Origin: Pyrocephalus nanus | Taxonomy: Eukaryota; Chordata; Aves; Passeriformes; Tyrannidae | Assembly: GCA_038380795.1 (NCBI GenBank) | Contig: CM076266.1 | Location: forward strand, 34,422,145-34,486,144 | Direction: 5' to 3' | DNA: 64,000 nt | Shown here: in pieces, positions 43,728 through 57,700 of the stretch | How positions within the stretch are numbered: the first letter of the stretch is position 1 | Layout: each line of letters starts with the position of its first letter | Position numbers and translations under genes: made by a program | The notes under the pieces: model-generated | Seen by the model: only the letters and a program-made list of their open reading frames with translations | Told to the model about the DNA's origin: nothing | Database searches by the model: none

Positions 43728-46700
43728 AGACAAAAAATACAGAATCTCAGTATGAGCTGGAGAACCAGACATGAAGTCCTATACCTAGAATGAAGAAGGT
43801 CGATAGGCACAACAAAGAATGTTGGCTATATATGAGACTTGAAGGACTGTATTTTAAAGACAAGTAAGTAGCTCATAAAATTGTTTGAAATGGTGAATAA
43901 TCAGTTTAACTTACTTTCATGATACATTGCAGAAGCTTAAAGAGAAATTATATGCTTGAACCAGTAAGAAAAGTACCAAAGGACATGATTCCATACAAAT
44001 TTTGGGTCTATGATCATTTGAATATGATCAAGTAAAGTAGCAATGTTGTTTTCCTTTATTTTTATATTTCCTTTATTTATATCACCTTTGATGAAGTAAT
44101 ATTGATCTAGTGGAAATAAATACAGTAAGAAATTGGAGATGATTTAGACAGCAACTAGACTGATATAAATATTACGAAAACCATGAAATATAGATTAAGC
44201 AATAAAAAGGTTGAGCTCAGCCAGTATGATTAAAATAAATTAGTTTAAAATAGATAAGGATATGGGCAAAAGTTCTTATTCTCAGGTTTTTTTTCTGAAG
44301 TCAGAGACAATTGAACAACAGTTAAATAGGAGAGTCCCTTGCACTTCTTCCAGTAATGAGCTGTAAAATTTTTCAGTTGTCAGACTCTTTCCTGTTCTTA
44401 TTTTGTCTACATCGTCAACTCAAGATAATCACAAACAAAACATGTAATATTGAATATTGCCTACACTGAACCTCAAAGACATAGGATCTTCTAGATGAAA
44501 TGCTTGTCCCTACTAGCTCATGAACTGAATGCACTTGTTGTACTCTTCCTGACACATTTCCTATCAGAGCTGTGTACTGATACATTAAAAAAGACTTGGC
44601 TCAAACAGTAGATGTTTGGAAATTTCTGCATGTTTTCATAAGTACTGCCCTGATATATTCTCCACTGAAATGTCTTAAAATAAAAATGGTAGTTTCTTTC
44701 AAATACAGATACTAGCATTTATAGTCTATTGGCTCTGATGTAACTCCTTAAATGTCTGTAACTTTGCATTAATTTCAGGCTAAATTTCTGGAAGTTTTCA
44801 ATAGGCATATGCCAGTCAAGACAAATTGGGGTGATGGTACTCCCTTAGTGAGCAGCTTTCTGAGTAAATTTATTCATAGTAAGAGATAATGTCTGGACCA
44901 AGGTCAGGAAATCTAAATCTCTACAGGAATAGCTGTGTGGAGACAGCTGAAGAAATAATTATATCTGAATTTTTTTTTTAAATAAAATGGACTGAGGTCA
45001 ATAATTATTTCAATTCTTTAACCCTAGAGAATTTTTGTAGGCCCAGATAATACAGAAACTCATTAAAGGCCTAAAGGATTTCAATCCCATCTGAATTTCT
45101 GTTTGAAAATAACAACAGTGATGTTTTGGCAAATATGCTCTAGAGTTCACTGGTCTGTACATACTAAACCCAAGATCATTGTAACTATGTGGGGCAGAAA
45201 GGTAAAAACTCCCAGAAAATCAGACAGAAACATGGGTTCCAACCAACTGAGCCTACCCAGGAAGCTGAAGGAGAGCACGAAGTTGAAACATAGGGGTTCA
45301 ATGGGCATGGATTATATCAGGAGTCCATTTTACATCTGAGCAAGTATGTAAAGAGCATTTAATACATATGGATTTCTGAATGCTGAGCAAAGGCAGAGCT
45401 TTCCTTGGCAGTGTGCACAGGGTCTCGGAGCTATGGTCACCAGGATTTCGAACGGCTTTGTAGGTAGGACTCCCTGAACTTCTGAGAAAGAGCCTTCTGC
45501 CTCCTCTGCTCTTGTAAACCAACAAACAAAACCCCAAAACACAGCCCAGAATGATTTGGTTTTGAAACGTTTTCAGGGCCCAAACGATAAAGAAACTGAC
45601 ATGCAGCCAGTAAAAGTACAGCTCTAATTTGTAAAGGAAGTAATCAGTACAAATTAAGAGCAGACAAAAAGAAATTACCATCATAAAGGAGCTGGCAGAA
45701 ACAAAGAAATGAAAATTCCTGGAATGTCTCCAAAAGAGTTTGATTCTCATGTTACTTTACTTATTAGAGACAATTAGGAGAGATTTGTCTGTTGTTATGA
45801 GTCCCTTAGATTAGACTAGAAGACTAAAAAGTTTCAATGTGTTGGCCTTTTCCTGCCCCTGGGGAAAAAATCCAAACCCATAGGAATCCTAATGAGTGGT
45901 ACAGTCCCAGAAAGGAGATGTTTGCTTGCTGTCCAGTCGCCTCTACTTTCCCTTGTTAGTGTCTCCAGCAAGTTTGCATCTCTACTTGAGCAATTTCACC
46001 CTGGAGACTGGCAGGAAATCTATGAGAAATCATGAATTCTTGTGAGATATTATGATTTGCTTGATTGCTGATAATATTCATACCTCTGTTTGCAACAGAA
46101 GGTGGAAGTAGGTAGTTTGTAAAGGAACTGGAAATTAGGCCCTTTTAACAGCAACTAAATCATACTGACTGCCCTGTTACACCCACACATCATTAAGTGC
46201 TCTTAAAGGCTGTAATCTGTAATGACAAAGATGGAAAAAAACCCCATTCATTTGAAGAATTGAATCAGCCTTGACTTCTTTTGGCAATGTTTTCTTGACA
46301 GTCTGCTAAATTAACAAGAGCAAATCAGTATCAAAGATATAGGCAGCTATATCCTCCATCTGCTTCACATAGTTAAATTTCCTGCAGGGACCTTCACTGA
46401 AGGGACCAAGGATTTGTGAACACCTAGGTATTAGCCATTGCAGAAAATGTTGCCAAAAGGGCAAGTTACCAGTTGTCAGTTATCATTTATCTTGGAAGTG
46501 GAAGCCAAGAGTCTGCAACTGGGAGAAACTAGAGGTTTATGGAAAAGCAGGATCCAGGAATTGTCCGAATTAGATGAAAGGTCTTCCCAATGTAGCAAGA
46601 ACACCTTCTAACTAAAATGAGCTCAGAAAAACAACCAGCAGTGTTATAGAGCCAGGTCTGGAGTTATGAGCTGCAGCTATTCAATGCCAGCAGAGACCAG

Positions 46701-49700
46701 GCAAGGGAATTCTGCATCAGCTGTTAATTGTGCATGCAGAGGCATTAGCGAGGAATGAATCTCTGCAGTAGCTTAGCCAGGACAAAAGGAAGGAATAGCA
46801 AGGACTTCTGCATCAGCAGAACTGTGTCGTTCTCAAGCAACGTTACTAAATCTAAGCATGGAAGAAAAGGAGAGACAGGATAACTCCTGTGATGTATTAA
46901 AAACAGCAATGAAATCTTGTCTTTCTCCACTCCAAGGCATTTTACATTTCTTTTGTATTTTCTTACGGGGTGTTTTCTTTTAATGTCAGGCTAACAGAGA
47001 AGCTGTTTATAGTTTAACAGCGATCTTAATATAGTGAACAAAAGACAGTCCCCAAGGCTCCAGGCCTCACTGCAGTGGTAGCTTCACCAGTAGAGTTTAG
47101 TACTCCAGATGTGACCTGAACAGCAGGGAGTTGTCTGTCTGACCTCAGCCTATTCCTCAGAGCTGCCCCAGCAGCACTTGTCCTGCCCTGCTTGAGACCT
47201 ACTGTAGTCTGCAGGCTCCAGTGTTCAGGGAGGAATCAGGCTTGACTGAATCACACAGCATCCAGGGGAGAGACCTTTCTGTGTGCAAACAGGATATTTT
47301 CAACAAAACCTGAGTTATATAGGCAAAATATCACCATTTTGTACTTAGCTATGGATAATCCAGGCTCAGACTTGGCTGTTTTCCTCTGAAAGTATAAATT
47401 CCATCCAACTAATTTACAAAAGCTTTGTGAAATAACATGGACTGACATCAACGTGCCTATCCTTAAGGAGCTCTGCAAGATCAGAATTTCAGTAAAACAA
47501 TAGGAAATATCTTTATATTATTTCTACTCATAGCACAAGCTAGAGGACCTATTTTTGCTCTTCTGAAAGCACTAGATTTGTTCAGTTACCTATAATAAAA
47601 TGCTGCTTTTTCCTCTTCTATCTATTTTTGTTGGTTGGTGGGTTTGGGTTTTTTTTATGTACATGGAAACATAAGCATCACTGAAAGACTTGTTTAGAGC
47701 ACAAACACAAGAGGAAGCTATATAGTGTTTGAGATGAAACACGCCTTCTGTTTTACTCAAAATCTGCCTTGATCCACTCTTCCAGAGAGAGTTTTGAGAG
47801 CTGTTTGTGCAACTGTTGAGACTCATGCATTTCTTATGGCTTCCAATCTGAAATACTAGCAAAATTTTGATGAAATTACTTTGTTGTCATATGATATCAA
47901 CATACTCATGGGAGGGAGAGAGAAAGTGTAAGGTAGGAAAAACCAAAATTGGTATTTTCAGATGAAGCATTGAGTCCTGGTTCTTATCTTGCGTGTTTGT
48001 CCTTGTCAGCTGGCACAAAGGAACAGAGGAAATATCATAAGATCTAGTTGCCAGGGGTATCTGAAATTGCAACCTGCAAATGCACTAAGTAGCAATACCT
48101 CATACACATTTTCCGAGATCTCCTTTAGTCCCAGGTTGGAAGCTGGGGTACAATACCTTCATTTGCTTCTTCTCTCTTGACAGATGGTGTCACCTTTACA
48201 CGTCATTTCAAATTGAACAAGGTTTTAGCTATATGACAATTTACAACTTAGTTGCCAACATGTAAGGAAAGTTAAAAGATGGTAACAATCTCATAGAAGT
48301 AGTTCTCTGATTGCATTTGGAGTTTTGTATTCCTCTGCTGCTACTTCACATTTCTGACTCTTTGTGAAGTTGCAAAGGAGTTGATACCAATGCCCTTTTC
48401 TCCTCTCTTCCACAATTTTTTTTACAACAGAAAACTGTAAAGAAAAAAATCGTATACTAAGGAACACTGCATATAATTAAAAATAGATGAATATATTGTT
48501 TTAGCTTCTACGGAGTTGACAGTGCACATTGTAAAGCTGTGCATGTTTCCATACAAAATGGCCAACTGAATGTAATCTGATACAGCAAATGTGTCTAGCT
48601 GCAGAACAAATCCGGCTGTCCTAATCACATACAGAGATACTAATAGACTTTCAACTTGTGAAATTGCTTTTTCCAAAAGCATATGGTTCAATTCGACTTG
48701 ACAGCTTTTATTCCTTTAGGTGTCAGCAATTTGCTGAAAATATTATTATTAGTTATAATTTATTTATTATCTCCCTCGAAAATTCCTAACAATATTTTTG
48801 AACTCTGCCATTACATCCAGAAACACTACTGAGCCTAACAATGGACAAAACTGTGTCCTAATAAGTTGGATGCATGCTGCCTGTGGTTTTAATGTAGCAA
48901 CAATGTCATTATTTTGTCTTATAACTTTAAGGGGATATTAGCTTCTTTGCTAAAACACAAAGTACACGTTGTCATGCAGGCAATACATTTTATGCAAAAG
49001 TACATATAGAAATTATAATAAAAGAGTGTCTAAATTGCAGTATCTAATCAGCAAATTTTAGGAGCTGCCAAAATTAAGTTGTCCAAATAAAGAGATGATT
49101 TGGCAGGGAAGGTCCCTGTGTCCTGGTCTAATCTGGTGCTTACATACCAGAAAGCAAATTATCATTTTTTTTCTTGAAGCTTTCTGCTCTGCTTGCTCTG
49201 TACCCTGGACACTTTTAGTGATCACAAAGTTAAAGACTGAATAATAATTTGAAATTTGGGGAAAGAATTTTGTTCATAATGGATGTATTTAACATATTTT
49301 TTATGCTACTTGCCAGGACTGATTCCTTTTTTTTTAGGGAGAAACTTCCTACATTAAAATTCTTACACCCACAACAGCTGCAATAATGACTCAAGCTAAA
49401 GACTAATTCACAGTAGTAGGAACTGACTATTTTCTACAAGCATGTCTCTGTGGACAGGTACAGCATGTTGAGCGATTCCATTGAGCCTGGAGACTGACTG
49501 AAAACCATCTCACTTTCCCTCTAGAAATTCAGCACCTGTGTGGGAATACTGCTAAACTCTCTTTTGCTCAGCTATTCAGACCAGTTCAGAAGCTCCCAGC
49601 ACACAGGGGTGCAGTATGTGCCTCGTGGACCTCCTGACCCCTGGGAACCCGGGAGAGGGAAATGTTCCAAATGTCTGGGAAGTGGGAAGCACAAATGTGA

Positions 49701-52700
49701 CAGAGCCAGATGGTAAATTTGGGAAATCAGGAAATTCCTGTTGAATTTTAGGCTTTGAGGGAAGCAGTTTGAGAATTTTACAGTCAGCAAACCATGTGCA
49801 TATATCTTCCATGATGTCTAACTATGGTAGAAAATTAAAAAAAATAAATTTTACCATTAAAATGGTAGAATTGTTAATAATGAAGCAGAAAAGTCACGAG
49901 TGTTTTATATATTGTCTGTATTTTCAACAGGCAGGCTATGTTTGCATTGTCATAAAACTTGAAGGTGGGATTCCTGGTCCCTCCCAGCACCCAGATCTCC
50001 CATCACTTTAAAAAGATTGCAACAAAAGGGGAAACTAACCTTGTCAGCCAAGAAGAAGACTGAGGAGATGGAAGGGAGCTGGTCCTCACTGGAACAGCAC
50101 CAAACTCCCCTTTCCCAATGCCTCACAAACTTAAAGCTCTCGTTATAAAAAGGTAATGTGTTTTAAAACTTTTGCAAATCAATCATAATTACAATGTGTG
50201 AAGAAAACAGAGCTGCTGTATGCTGAATCTGATAGTGTGACTCCAAGCTGGGAAAGAGCCCTCTGCAGCTGTTCCACTGCATTAGAGCCATCAGCTTCAC
50301 CTCATTAGGAGGAGCATTCACCTTCTTATGAGGTCCCTGCTGCATAACCTCCTGCCCTGCCATCGAGACAGATTTGGTATGAGCAGTGTCCCTTAACCCC
50401 TTGTGTTCCCAGCTGCACTGAAATGTAGGCAACAGAAAGCCACAGGAATAGCTAGAACAGCTTCCTGGCAGTACTGGTGTCCAGGTGCAGGAATACTCAA
50501 ACTTTATATACACTTATTCATGATGCCACCAACAGTGTGCCTCACTTTCTGTCAGACCAGCATCCTGTGGAGAACCATGTGGTGCACCAGCAAACACTGA
50601 GCAGTCACCCTGGCATAGACAATGTACTAAGAAAGTGACAGTGTAAAAAAAAGAATAACTTTGGTTTTTTAGTCTAGAGCAAGCTAACATAGCCAAATGT
50701 TCCTCTCAGACTAAAATCTATTTTGTGTTTTGCGAGGGAGCAGGACAGCATGCAGTGTATTTGATTTTCTTTATTGTAGAGAGATTTTATTAGGAATTTT
50801 CCTTTCCAAAAAAATGTAAAAACATAGTGTATATATAGTAGCAACATAAGCTGTATGCATTGCTTTGAACTTTAAAACATTCACCCAGAAATCTTCAAGA
50901 ATTGTGGTCAGAAACATGTGTCCTTATTGATAGAGCTGAGTTCTGATGTACATCTCAGGACTAAAAAACACAAATTATGTCCTTAAATTTCTGGAGATTG
51001 TATGAAGTGACACTGAATTACAATAAAGGTGAAATTCCATGTTTTGGAATTCAGTGGTTGGGTGATGGCTTTAGTGGTTTTTTTATTATTTTTTAAAGCA
51101 TTTTTTGTCCTTTTGCATAAACTAGGCTAGAGTCTTTACTCTCGATTACTTTATTACTTTTAGTACTTTTTGTGGGAAAAGAGTATATAACCAGAGCCCG
51201 ACTCTCACATTATACAAATATTTGCTAAGGAACAATCTCCTGGAATCCAAAGTCACTCTGTTAAGGAAATGAGATTCTTCAAAAGACTCTGAGTTTCCCC
51301 AGCATTCAATTCATTCACCTCTTTTGAACATGAACATGTTTCAACACAAAAAACAAATGTTTTGATGTCCCTTCTTTACAAAAAGGCAGAGAAAGAGGGT
51401 TGTGGAGGAAATCAGATGATGAACTTCTTCAGGCTCTTTTATCTTTGAACATGTGCCACCCACATTAGGTCTGAGAGCAACAAAAGTAGAGCAATGTTCT
51501 CTTTCTCCACCGGGCATTACTAACTCTGGGTATGGGCAAGCTTTGATCCCTCACCCGTAACTGGCTGGAACTGGGAACCACACCTAACTACAGCTCTTTG
51601 CTGCGGCAAACACAGCAGGAAATCTTCTTCCTATTGCCAAGCCTTCCCCTCTTAAGGAATGAGGGTGCCGTTGAAAAAGGGAGTACTGTAGGTTGCAAGA
51701 GTATGTCTCACTGTTACTGGGAGACAGTGGGCCCAAATGCAGACAGGTCACAGGACTGAGTTTCTCCAGGTGCATAATTTCTACAAAGCATTTTCCAAAC
51801 CATGTACAAGGGTAAGATAGTAGTCTGTTGGTATATCTTGTTGGGTGGTAAAAAAAAATGTGTATCTCAGTTCATGACTTAGAGGGAAAAGCTGGAACTA
51901 TGAAAAAGAAAAGTGGTTTCAAACAATCTTATCAGATGAAAAGTCCTATTCTAAAATTTTTGATTTAAGCACTTGTTATTTCAGGCCTTTTCCTAATGAT
52001 CATAAACTTTACCTACATTCTCAGATCTTTGTTTTCAGAAAGCAACATGCTTCCTTCTTACTTATTCCAGAAGAATGGACAGTGAAGGGGAAATAGGGTG
52101 GCTGCTGGAGCAGATCCCAAGGAAGAGAGGTTGGATGAATTTGGCACAGCCTTCTCTGAGTTCTGATTGACAGTAAATCTGAGAAGCACAGCCGAACCCA
52201 AATGTGGGACTGTTTCGTAGGATAAGTTGGACTTTCTAAAAGCTTTCTCTTACTTTCATTTAATGGTGTTATGAAGATCAGACAGTATCCAAAAAGCACT
52301 TTCCATAGTGAAGTTGTGTCTGGTAAGATGGAGCAAATCAGAAAACACAAGAAAGGTAGTCAGGCATGAACTTGGGAATGAAGACTACATCTCCATGCAT
52401 AGAGATACTCCATGGTAAATTCCTTTGTAAATCTATTTGGTATGTAATAGATTGCTTCTAAATCAACCCAAACTGCATGTTACGCTCTATACAAAATGCT
52501 TTCCAACTCATAACATCTTACTTAGTTTATTAGTATCCAAGTAAAGGGCATTCTGACTTTGATGGTGCAGGTAGAGGGATTTTTTTTTTCTAGACAGTGC
52601 AGCCTTCCAGAACTACACTGACCAAAAATACAGAAGCAGTCTTTTCTCATGCAGATCTTAGCAGCAGAATTTGATGCTATTAATGTTTATATTGCCCTTC

Positions 52701-54464
52701 CTACACAATTTTTTCCATGGTCATGGCTAATGAAATAGACCACTGGTGATAGCAAGAATGCATGTGAACACACTGGAAAACAGTGTATTCTCTTTATGTG
52801 ACATGAGAGGATACAGAAAAAGGTGACATTTTTGGAAACTGAGCTTTAAAGGGTGTGGGAATAACACAGACCATCTGTGTAGTCATTTCTTTTTCTGTTG
52901 AAAACATGGAATTTACAAACAGGAAAAAAGTTATCTGGCCCAGCATGTCTACTTATTTTTGTTTACCTTAATCCCACTTTCCTGTCTTTTCACTCCGTGA
53001 TTTGACTGCCTTTGTGCTGAGGAAGGAAATATTTTTTCCTCTTTTGAACTCATTTACACTTCTCAGCCTTCTTTTTTATTATTTATTCTGTATTTTCAGA
53101 GCCTTTCCAATGTAACACCTCCTCCTGTTTCCTTGGTTCAGTTTATGTTGCCACCAGATTTTGACTTCTCTGTGTGAGTAATTTGCAGATTAAAAATGGT
53201 GGGTTTTGCAAATATAAAACATTTCATATCAACCAACACCAGGTGGTTTGTCTGTTGGGTTTTTTTTAAAAGCAGGGAATATAGTAACAGAAATAATAGT
53301 GGAATCTTAACAACATTTTCAATTAATCTTTTTTTTTTTCAAAAGCGGTCAGTGAAGAACTAGAAAGTCTGGCATTTTTACAAATTCCAAACTTTTCTTG
53401 AATTACCATGTATCAGAGTCATCATGAGGAAAGTTAGATTTCTAAAAATCAGATGTCTGGGCTCACCACAGTGGGTTCCCTTCACTAATGAAGAGAAAAG
53501 TTTATTGGACCCCTTGTGGACGTATTTTATAAGGAAATGAATTGTCCTGTAGGTGCTTATGTGCCTCTGTTGCTTGCTAAAGAAACCTATGGATTCTTAT
53601 TTAGAGTTAGATACATAATTCTAGATGACCTAATTACAGGTAATGAATTCCATATCGTGTGTCCACTGCTCCACAAAAAAAATATAAAGTAATTTGAAAT
53701 AATAGGATTCAGACATGGAGGTTTTCCCTGAGACTTCCAATTAATTACATTGGACCACTAAGCCAGAAAATGTCACTGTTGCTGTAAAAGCAACAAGTGA
53801 AGAAGCTTCAGTTTCAGTTTCATTAAATATTGCTCAAGAAGTCAGGTGTGTGACTTCTCCCTGCTGGGTAACATGGTGAATCCAAATTGGAAGGTAGGTA
53901 GCCACTGACTGAGAAATGTGGTTGACAAGAAGAGCAAACGGCTCTCAGGTCATAAACATTTTGAGGCCACTGCAAAAAGAAGGTATAAGTCCTCAGAAAA
54001 TTCTACAGCTTCTTGAGGGGCTAAGATAGTGAGCTCTGTGTGGGATGAAGGGTTTTGTTAGGAATGGCAAACTCAGGGCAAGTCAGGGTGTGGAAGACAC
54101 AAAAAGCAAAAAGACAGACTTCTTCTCTATATACTGATGTAGCTAATGACCTGGGGACCCAAAATTACATTACAAAGTAAGAACTGTTGAAATATCACTC
54201 ACATAATAAGTAATGCCATTGACCTTTCTTCTGGGTAGAGAGCCCCTAGACGGAGAAGGGAAGTAGAAGGAGAAAAAATATTTTGCAGTCATAAAGAATT
54301 GAGCATCTCTCAGGTTTGTATAAAGTATTTTGTTTAAATATTTCTGCATTTGTCCTTTTCTGTCCTTAACATTATTCCATTAGTCCTAATAATGTTTGTT
54401 CATTTATGACTATATATTTGGAAACACCTGATAAAGAAAAAAACCTTACATGACCATGAGAGAG
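43728..54464. other. Non-coding stretch, no confirmed gene
   Basis: About 10.7 kb of mostly AT-rich sequence. It includes a 150-codon minus-strand frame (45,298-45,750) and a possible very old CR1 scrap near 47,080-47,210 that is too weak to call. The remainder shows only short homopolymers. No exon, RNA gene or further LTR was recognised. Confidence 0.5.
45298..45750 (-). other. Open frame of 150 codons, unrecognised, hydrophobic N-half
   Basis: Starts at an ATG (45750-45748) and is uninterrupted for 150 codons. Residues about 15-75 are very hydrophobic and could form two membrane-spanning segments; the C-terminal half is polar and cysteine-containing. I recognise no family. The hydrophobicity may only reflect A-rich sequence read on the opposite strand as T-rich codons. 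No polyadenylation signal, promoter or splice context was identified. One frame of this length is near what chance allows in 64 kb. Confidence 0.15.
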
Positions 54465-54769
54465 TGTCTTTTTACAAGGGCAGGTAGTGAAAAAACAAGG
54501 GATAATCGCATTAAACTGAAGAGGGTAAGTTTAGATTAGACATAAGGAAGACATTCTTGACTGTGTGGGTGGTGAGGCACTTGGACATCTTGGCCAGAAA
54601 ATTTCTGGATGCCCCATCCCTGGAAGTGTTCAAGGCCAGGTTAGGTGGGACTTTGAGTAACCTCGTTTAGTGGCAAGTATCCCTGCCCGTGGCAGGGAGG
54701 TTGGGACTAGATGATCTTTAAGGTGACTTCTGATATAAACCAATCTATGGTTCTATGATTTTATGATTT
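54465..54769 (+). mobile_element. CR1 LINE 3' end
   Basis: Plus-orientation CR1 tail. It contains CAAGGGATAATCGCATTAAACTG, TTTAGATTAGACATAAGGAAG and GGATGCCCCATCCCTGGAAG, then GGTTGGGACTAGATGATCTTTAAGG. It ends with imperfect 8-bp terminal units (ATCTATGG, TTCTATGA, TTTTATGA) at about 54,743-54,766. It keeps no coding part. Confidence 0.9.
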
Positions 54770-57700
54770 CCACTGCATTCAATAACTTTTCTTTCGAAAA
54801 GTATTTATAAATGTTCTTACCGTGAATCCACGGACTTATGGGTGCACGGAGTATCCTGTACTTCTGCTATCCCAGGAGAATGATTGATTAATTTATAATG
54901 AGTTGGGGGAGGCTGAAGGTAGACCAGTTGTTCAGATTGTTCCTGAGCTGCCTCTCAGTCACACTGGAAAACACTTCACTGGCTCAGGATGAAGCTTTGT
55001 CTACATCTAATTCTTCTTTGTCATTGCATTTTGCACAGTTGTCCTCTGAGGAAAGCTTTGTCCTCTCCTGCTGCTCAGCACTGTAAGCTAGAAATGCTAT
55101 AAAACGTACCATTTTTCGGAGTGTGATCCAACTCTTCTTTACGCTGTGCAGTGTCATTTAGGTCCAGAACAGGAAGAAATTAGACAGTGCTGGAGAAATA
55201 TTTCCAGGATTTGGTAAAAATTTATGTAAGTAATATATTATAAAATACATATTTTAATATTTAGTCTATTTACCACTCAGTCCAAGAAACATACCAAAAA
55301 ACCCTGACTCATTTAAACAATTGTAGCTTGCCAAAATACCAGACTATTTCATGTCCAAAAGTACGGAGGGAGCTAGGTAAATGTACATAAATCAATATGA
55401 GAGGCCATTAGTACAGAGAAACCAGTGGTGAGAAACACTGTGCATCTATCTAGGAGAGTTCTTGGCAGGTATTATATTTCATATGCTTTCAGTAGAGAAA
55501 TGTTAAGTTTTAGGCTTTTGGCCCTGCACACTGCATCTAACATAAGTGATGTATTATAAAACCACGTTTCTGCTATACTGGACTGTAAATTTCATTCAAT
55601 CTGAGCATTCTTCCTTTCCTTGTGACTGACTAACTTCAGGTACATATGCCAGTACAGTCATGGGGGCCAGTATTTAATGTGTCATTTTGATACTTTTATG
55701 GAGAGGGAAAACTATATGCAATTTACATGAGTTCATAGTTTCTACTGCAAGCTGTTAAAAAAAAAATATTCTGGGTTGTGTTTGATTTTTTTTTTCCTAG
55801 TGAGTATGTTTGCCAGATTGCAGCAAGGCATATGTGCTATGGAGGGAAAAATTTCACAGCTTGAGTGGGTTTTATTCCCCCCATCAAAAGTAAACAGTTT
55901 TCACAGTTAACCCCACTGCTCTGTTTATACATCAACTAAAATGTGGAGAGTACACACAGTTGTTCTCATTAATTTGTGGTAGCAGTAGTGACTTAAAAAA
56001 ATTAATCCTTGGTTTATGCATTACCAGGTCCTGAATTTGATGGGAAACATATGCAGAAACATATTTTCAGTCTTGCTCTGTGACAAAAGAGGTGGGAAGC
56101 CATGGAATAAATACATTCAGATTTATCTGTTATACTGGAGTCCTTTCGTCTCTTTCTCAGTGTTCTTTGACAATATAGTCCCATAAAACAAATCATGCTT
56201 TTAAGATGCCTTGTCCACTTACTAATTTGCAGATATACTACAGGGTGAAGAAGCCCTGTAGAAAAAAATGTACATAAAATATTTCACTGCTATCTCATGG
56301 ATACAGAAAAAAATAAGCCCTCACAGCATATCTTGACATTTTATATGTTTTTATAGCTAAGAATTTGCAAACATTTACAACTTTTCTAGGAAATGCCTTG
56401 CCTGCATCCCCTTATCAAATATATACGGCATTAGGTTTAATGTAAAGCAATGAACACAGGAATTTAAATGATTCTTTAATGAGACATTCTGTACTTTCTG
56501 TTTTCATTTCAGAATAAGGGAGAAACATATCACTTGTTTACTCTGATTAGGTGATTTTAAAAATTCACAGCTATTGTCTTTTAAAGAAGTGACACTGATA
56601 CCATAAAAAAACTATGCGTAATAAGCTAACATACAGGTAATAAGCTTGAGCCTGCATATGAACTGTTGTGTGATAAAAGATAGATGCTCTTTATATCTTT
56701 ATTTTATTACCAAATAAGTGAGATAATTTTCAAAAATAAGACCTGATGCACTTAGTGGTCATAAAAATCAGACCAATTATTTGTCGCTTTGGTGCTCTGA
56801 AGCTTATATCAGGTTACATGTTTCTAAAAATGAGACTAATGGAAAAATTACAAGTCACCTGAAAGTCTGAAGTAGGAAGATAGAGAATTTTATCTAGGCA
56901 TGTGTTATTCCTGCATTCCCACCACTAAACTGATTCTATTGATTTCCAGAACTTCATCACCATTCATTAACCCTACAGAAGTAAGGTTTATTTAGCAGTA
57001 AAAAATTACTTACTGGATACTTCCACCCCACTGTTCTTCAGAGTTTATACACAGTAGTGCCCTCTGCAAAGCTGGCATTTGCCAAAAGCTGCCACATACA
57101 GCATCTGAGAAACTATCCAGTTCTTCCTTTCAGATTAACAGTCTGAATAGAAATAATCATGGAATAGCAATTGTGGCTAAACCATGTCTTTTTCAAGCAT
57201 GCTGGCCTAACAAGTGCTGTCCCTTGACTGTGCTCTACCCCTCATGCCTGTTAATATAATGTGCCTTTAGTGCAGATCAAGTGTGTGTATAATCCTCACA
57301 GGGAATTGCCTTCCAAGGTTGGTACCCTTGGATCTACTCAGCATCCTGGTATGAGTGGCAAAACAGTCTTTGACTGTAATGAGGTGATACCAGAATTGAA
57401 GTTTAAGCATTAAGAGCTGAGAACAGAGCAGTACATATGGATGAAAAATTGCTGGGTGACAAATAAAGTGGTGATATCTTCCCTGCCTTCTCTCATCTCA
57501 AGCAGTGCAGCCAAAGTTCCCAGCCAGCATGAGGCCCTAGCATGAGCCAGATTGTTCACCTAGCACAGAGCTCACACCATGCAATGCTGCAGTGAAGTAA
57601 ACTTGCAATAGATGGCTTGGCTCTGAGTGATGGCACTATTAAATGAAGATCAAGTAAATCATATTTTTAGTTCAACTGTAACAGTTAAAAGGTTCACTGT

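Noticed and set aside
43619..43810. 63-codon minus-strand frame ending in the Env tail sequence
   Set aside because: It is flank DNA running into 5' LTR U3, which duplicates the end of env. It is not a separate gene.
47080..47210. Possible old CR1 fragment
   Set aside because: Only one phrase (AGTACTCCAGATGTGACCT) resembles CR1; not enough to annotate.
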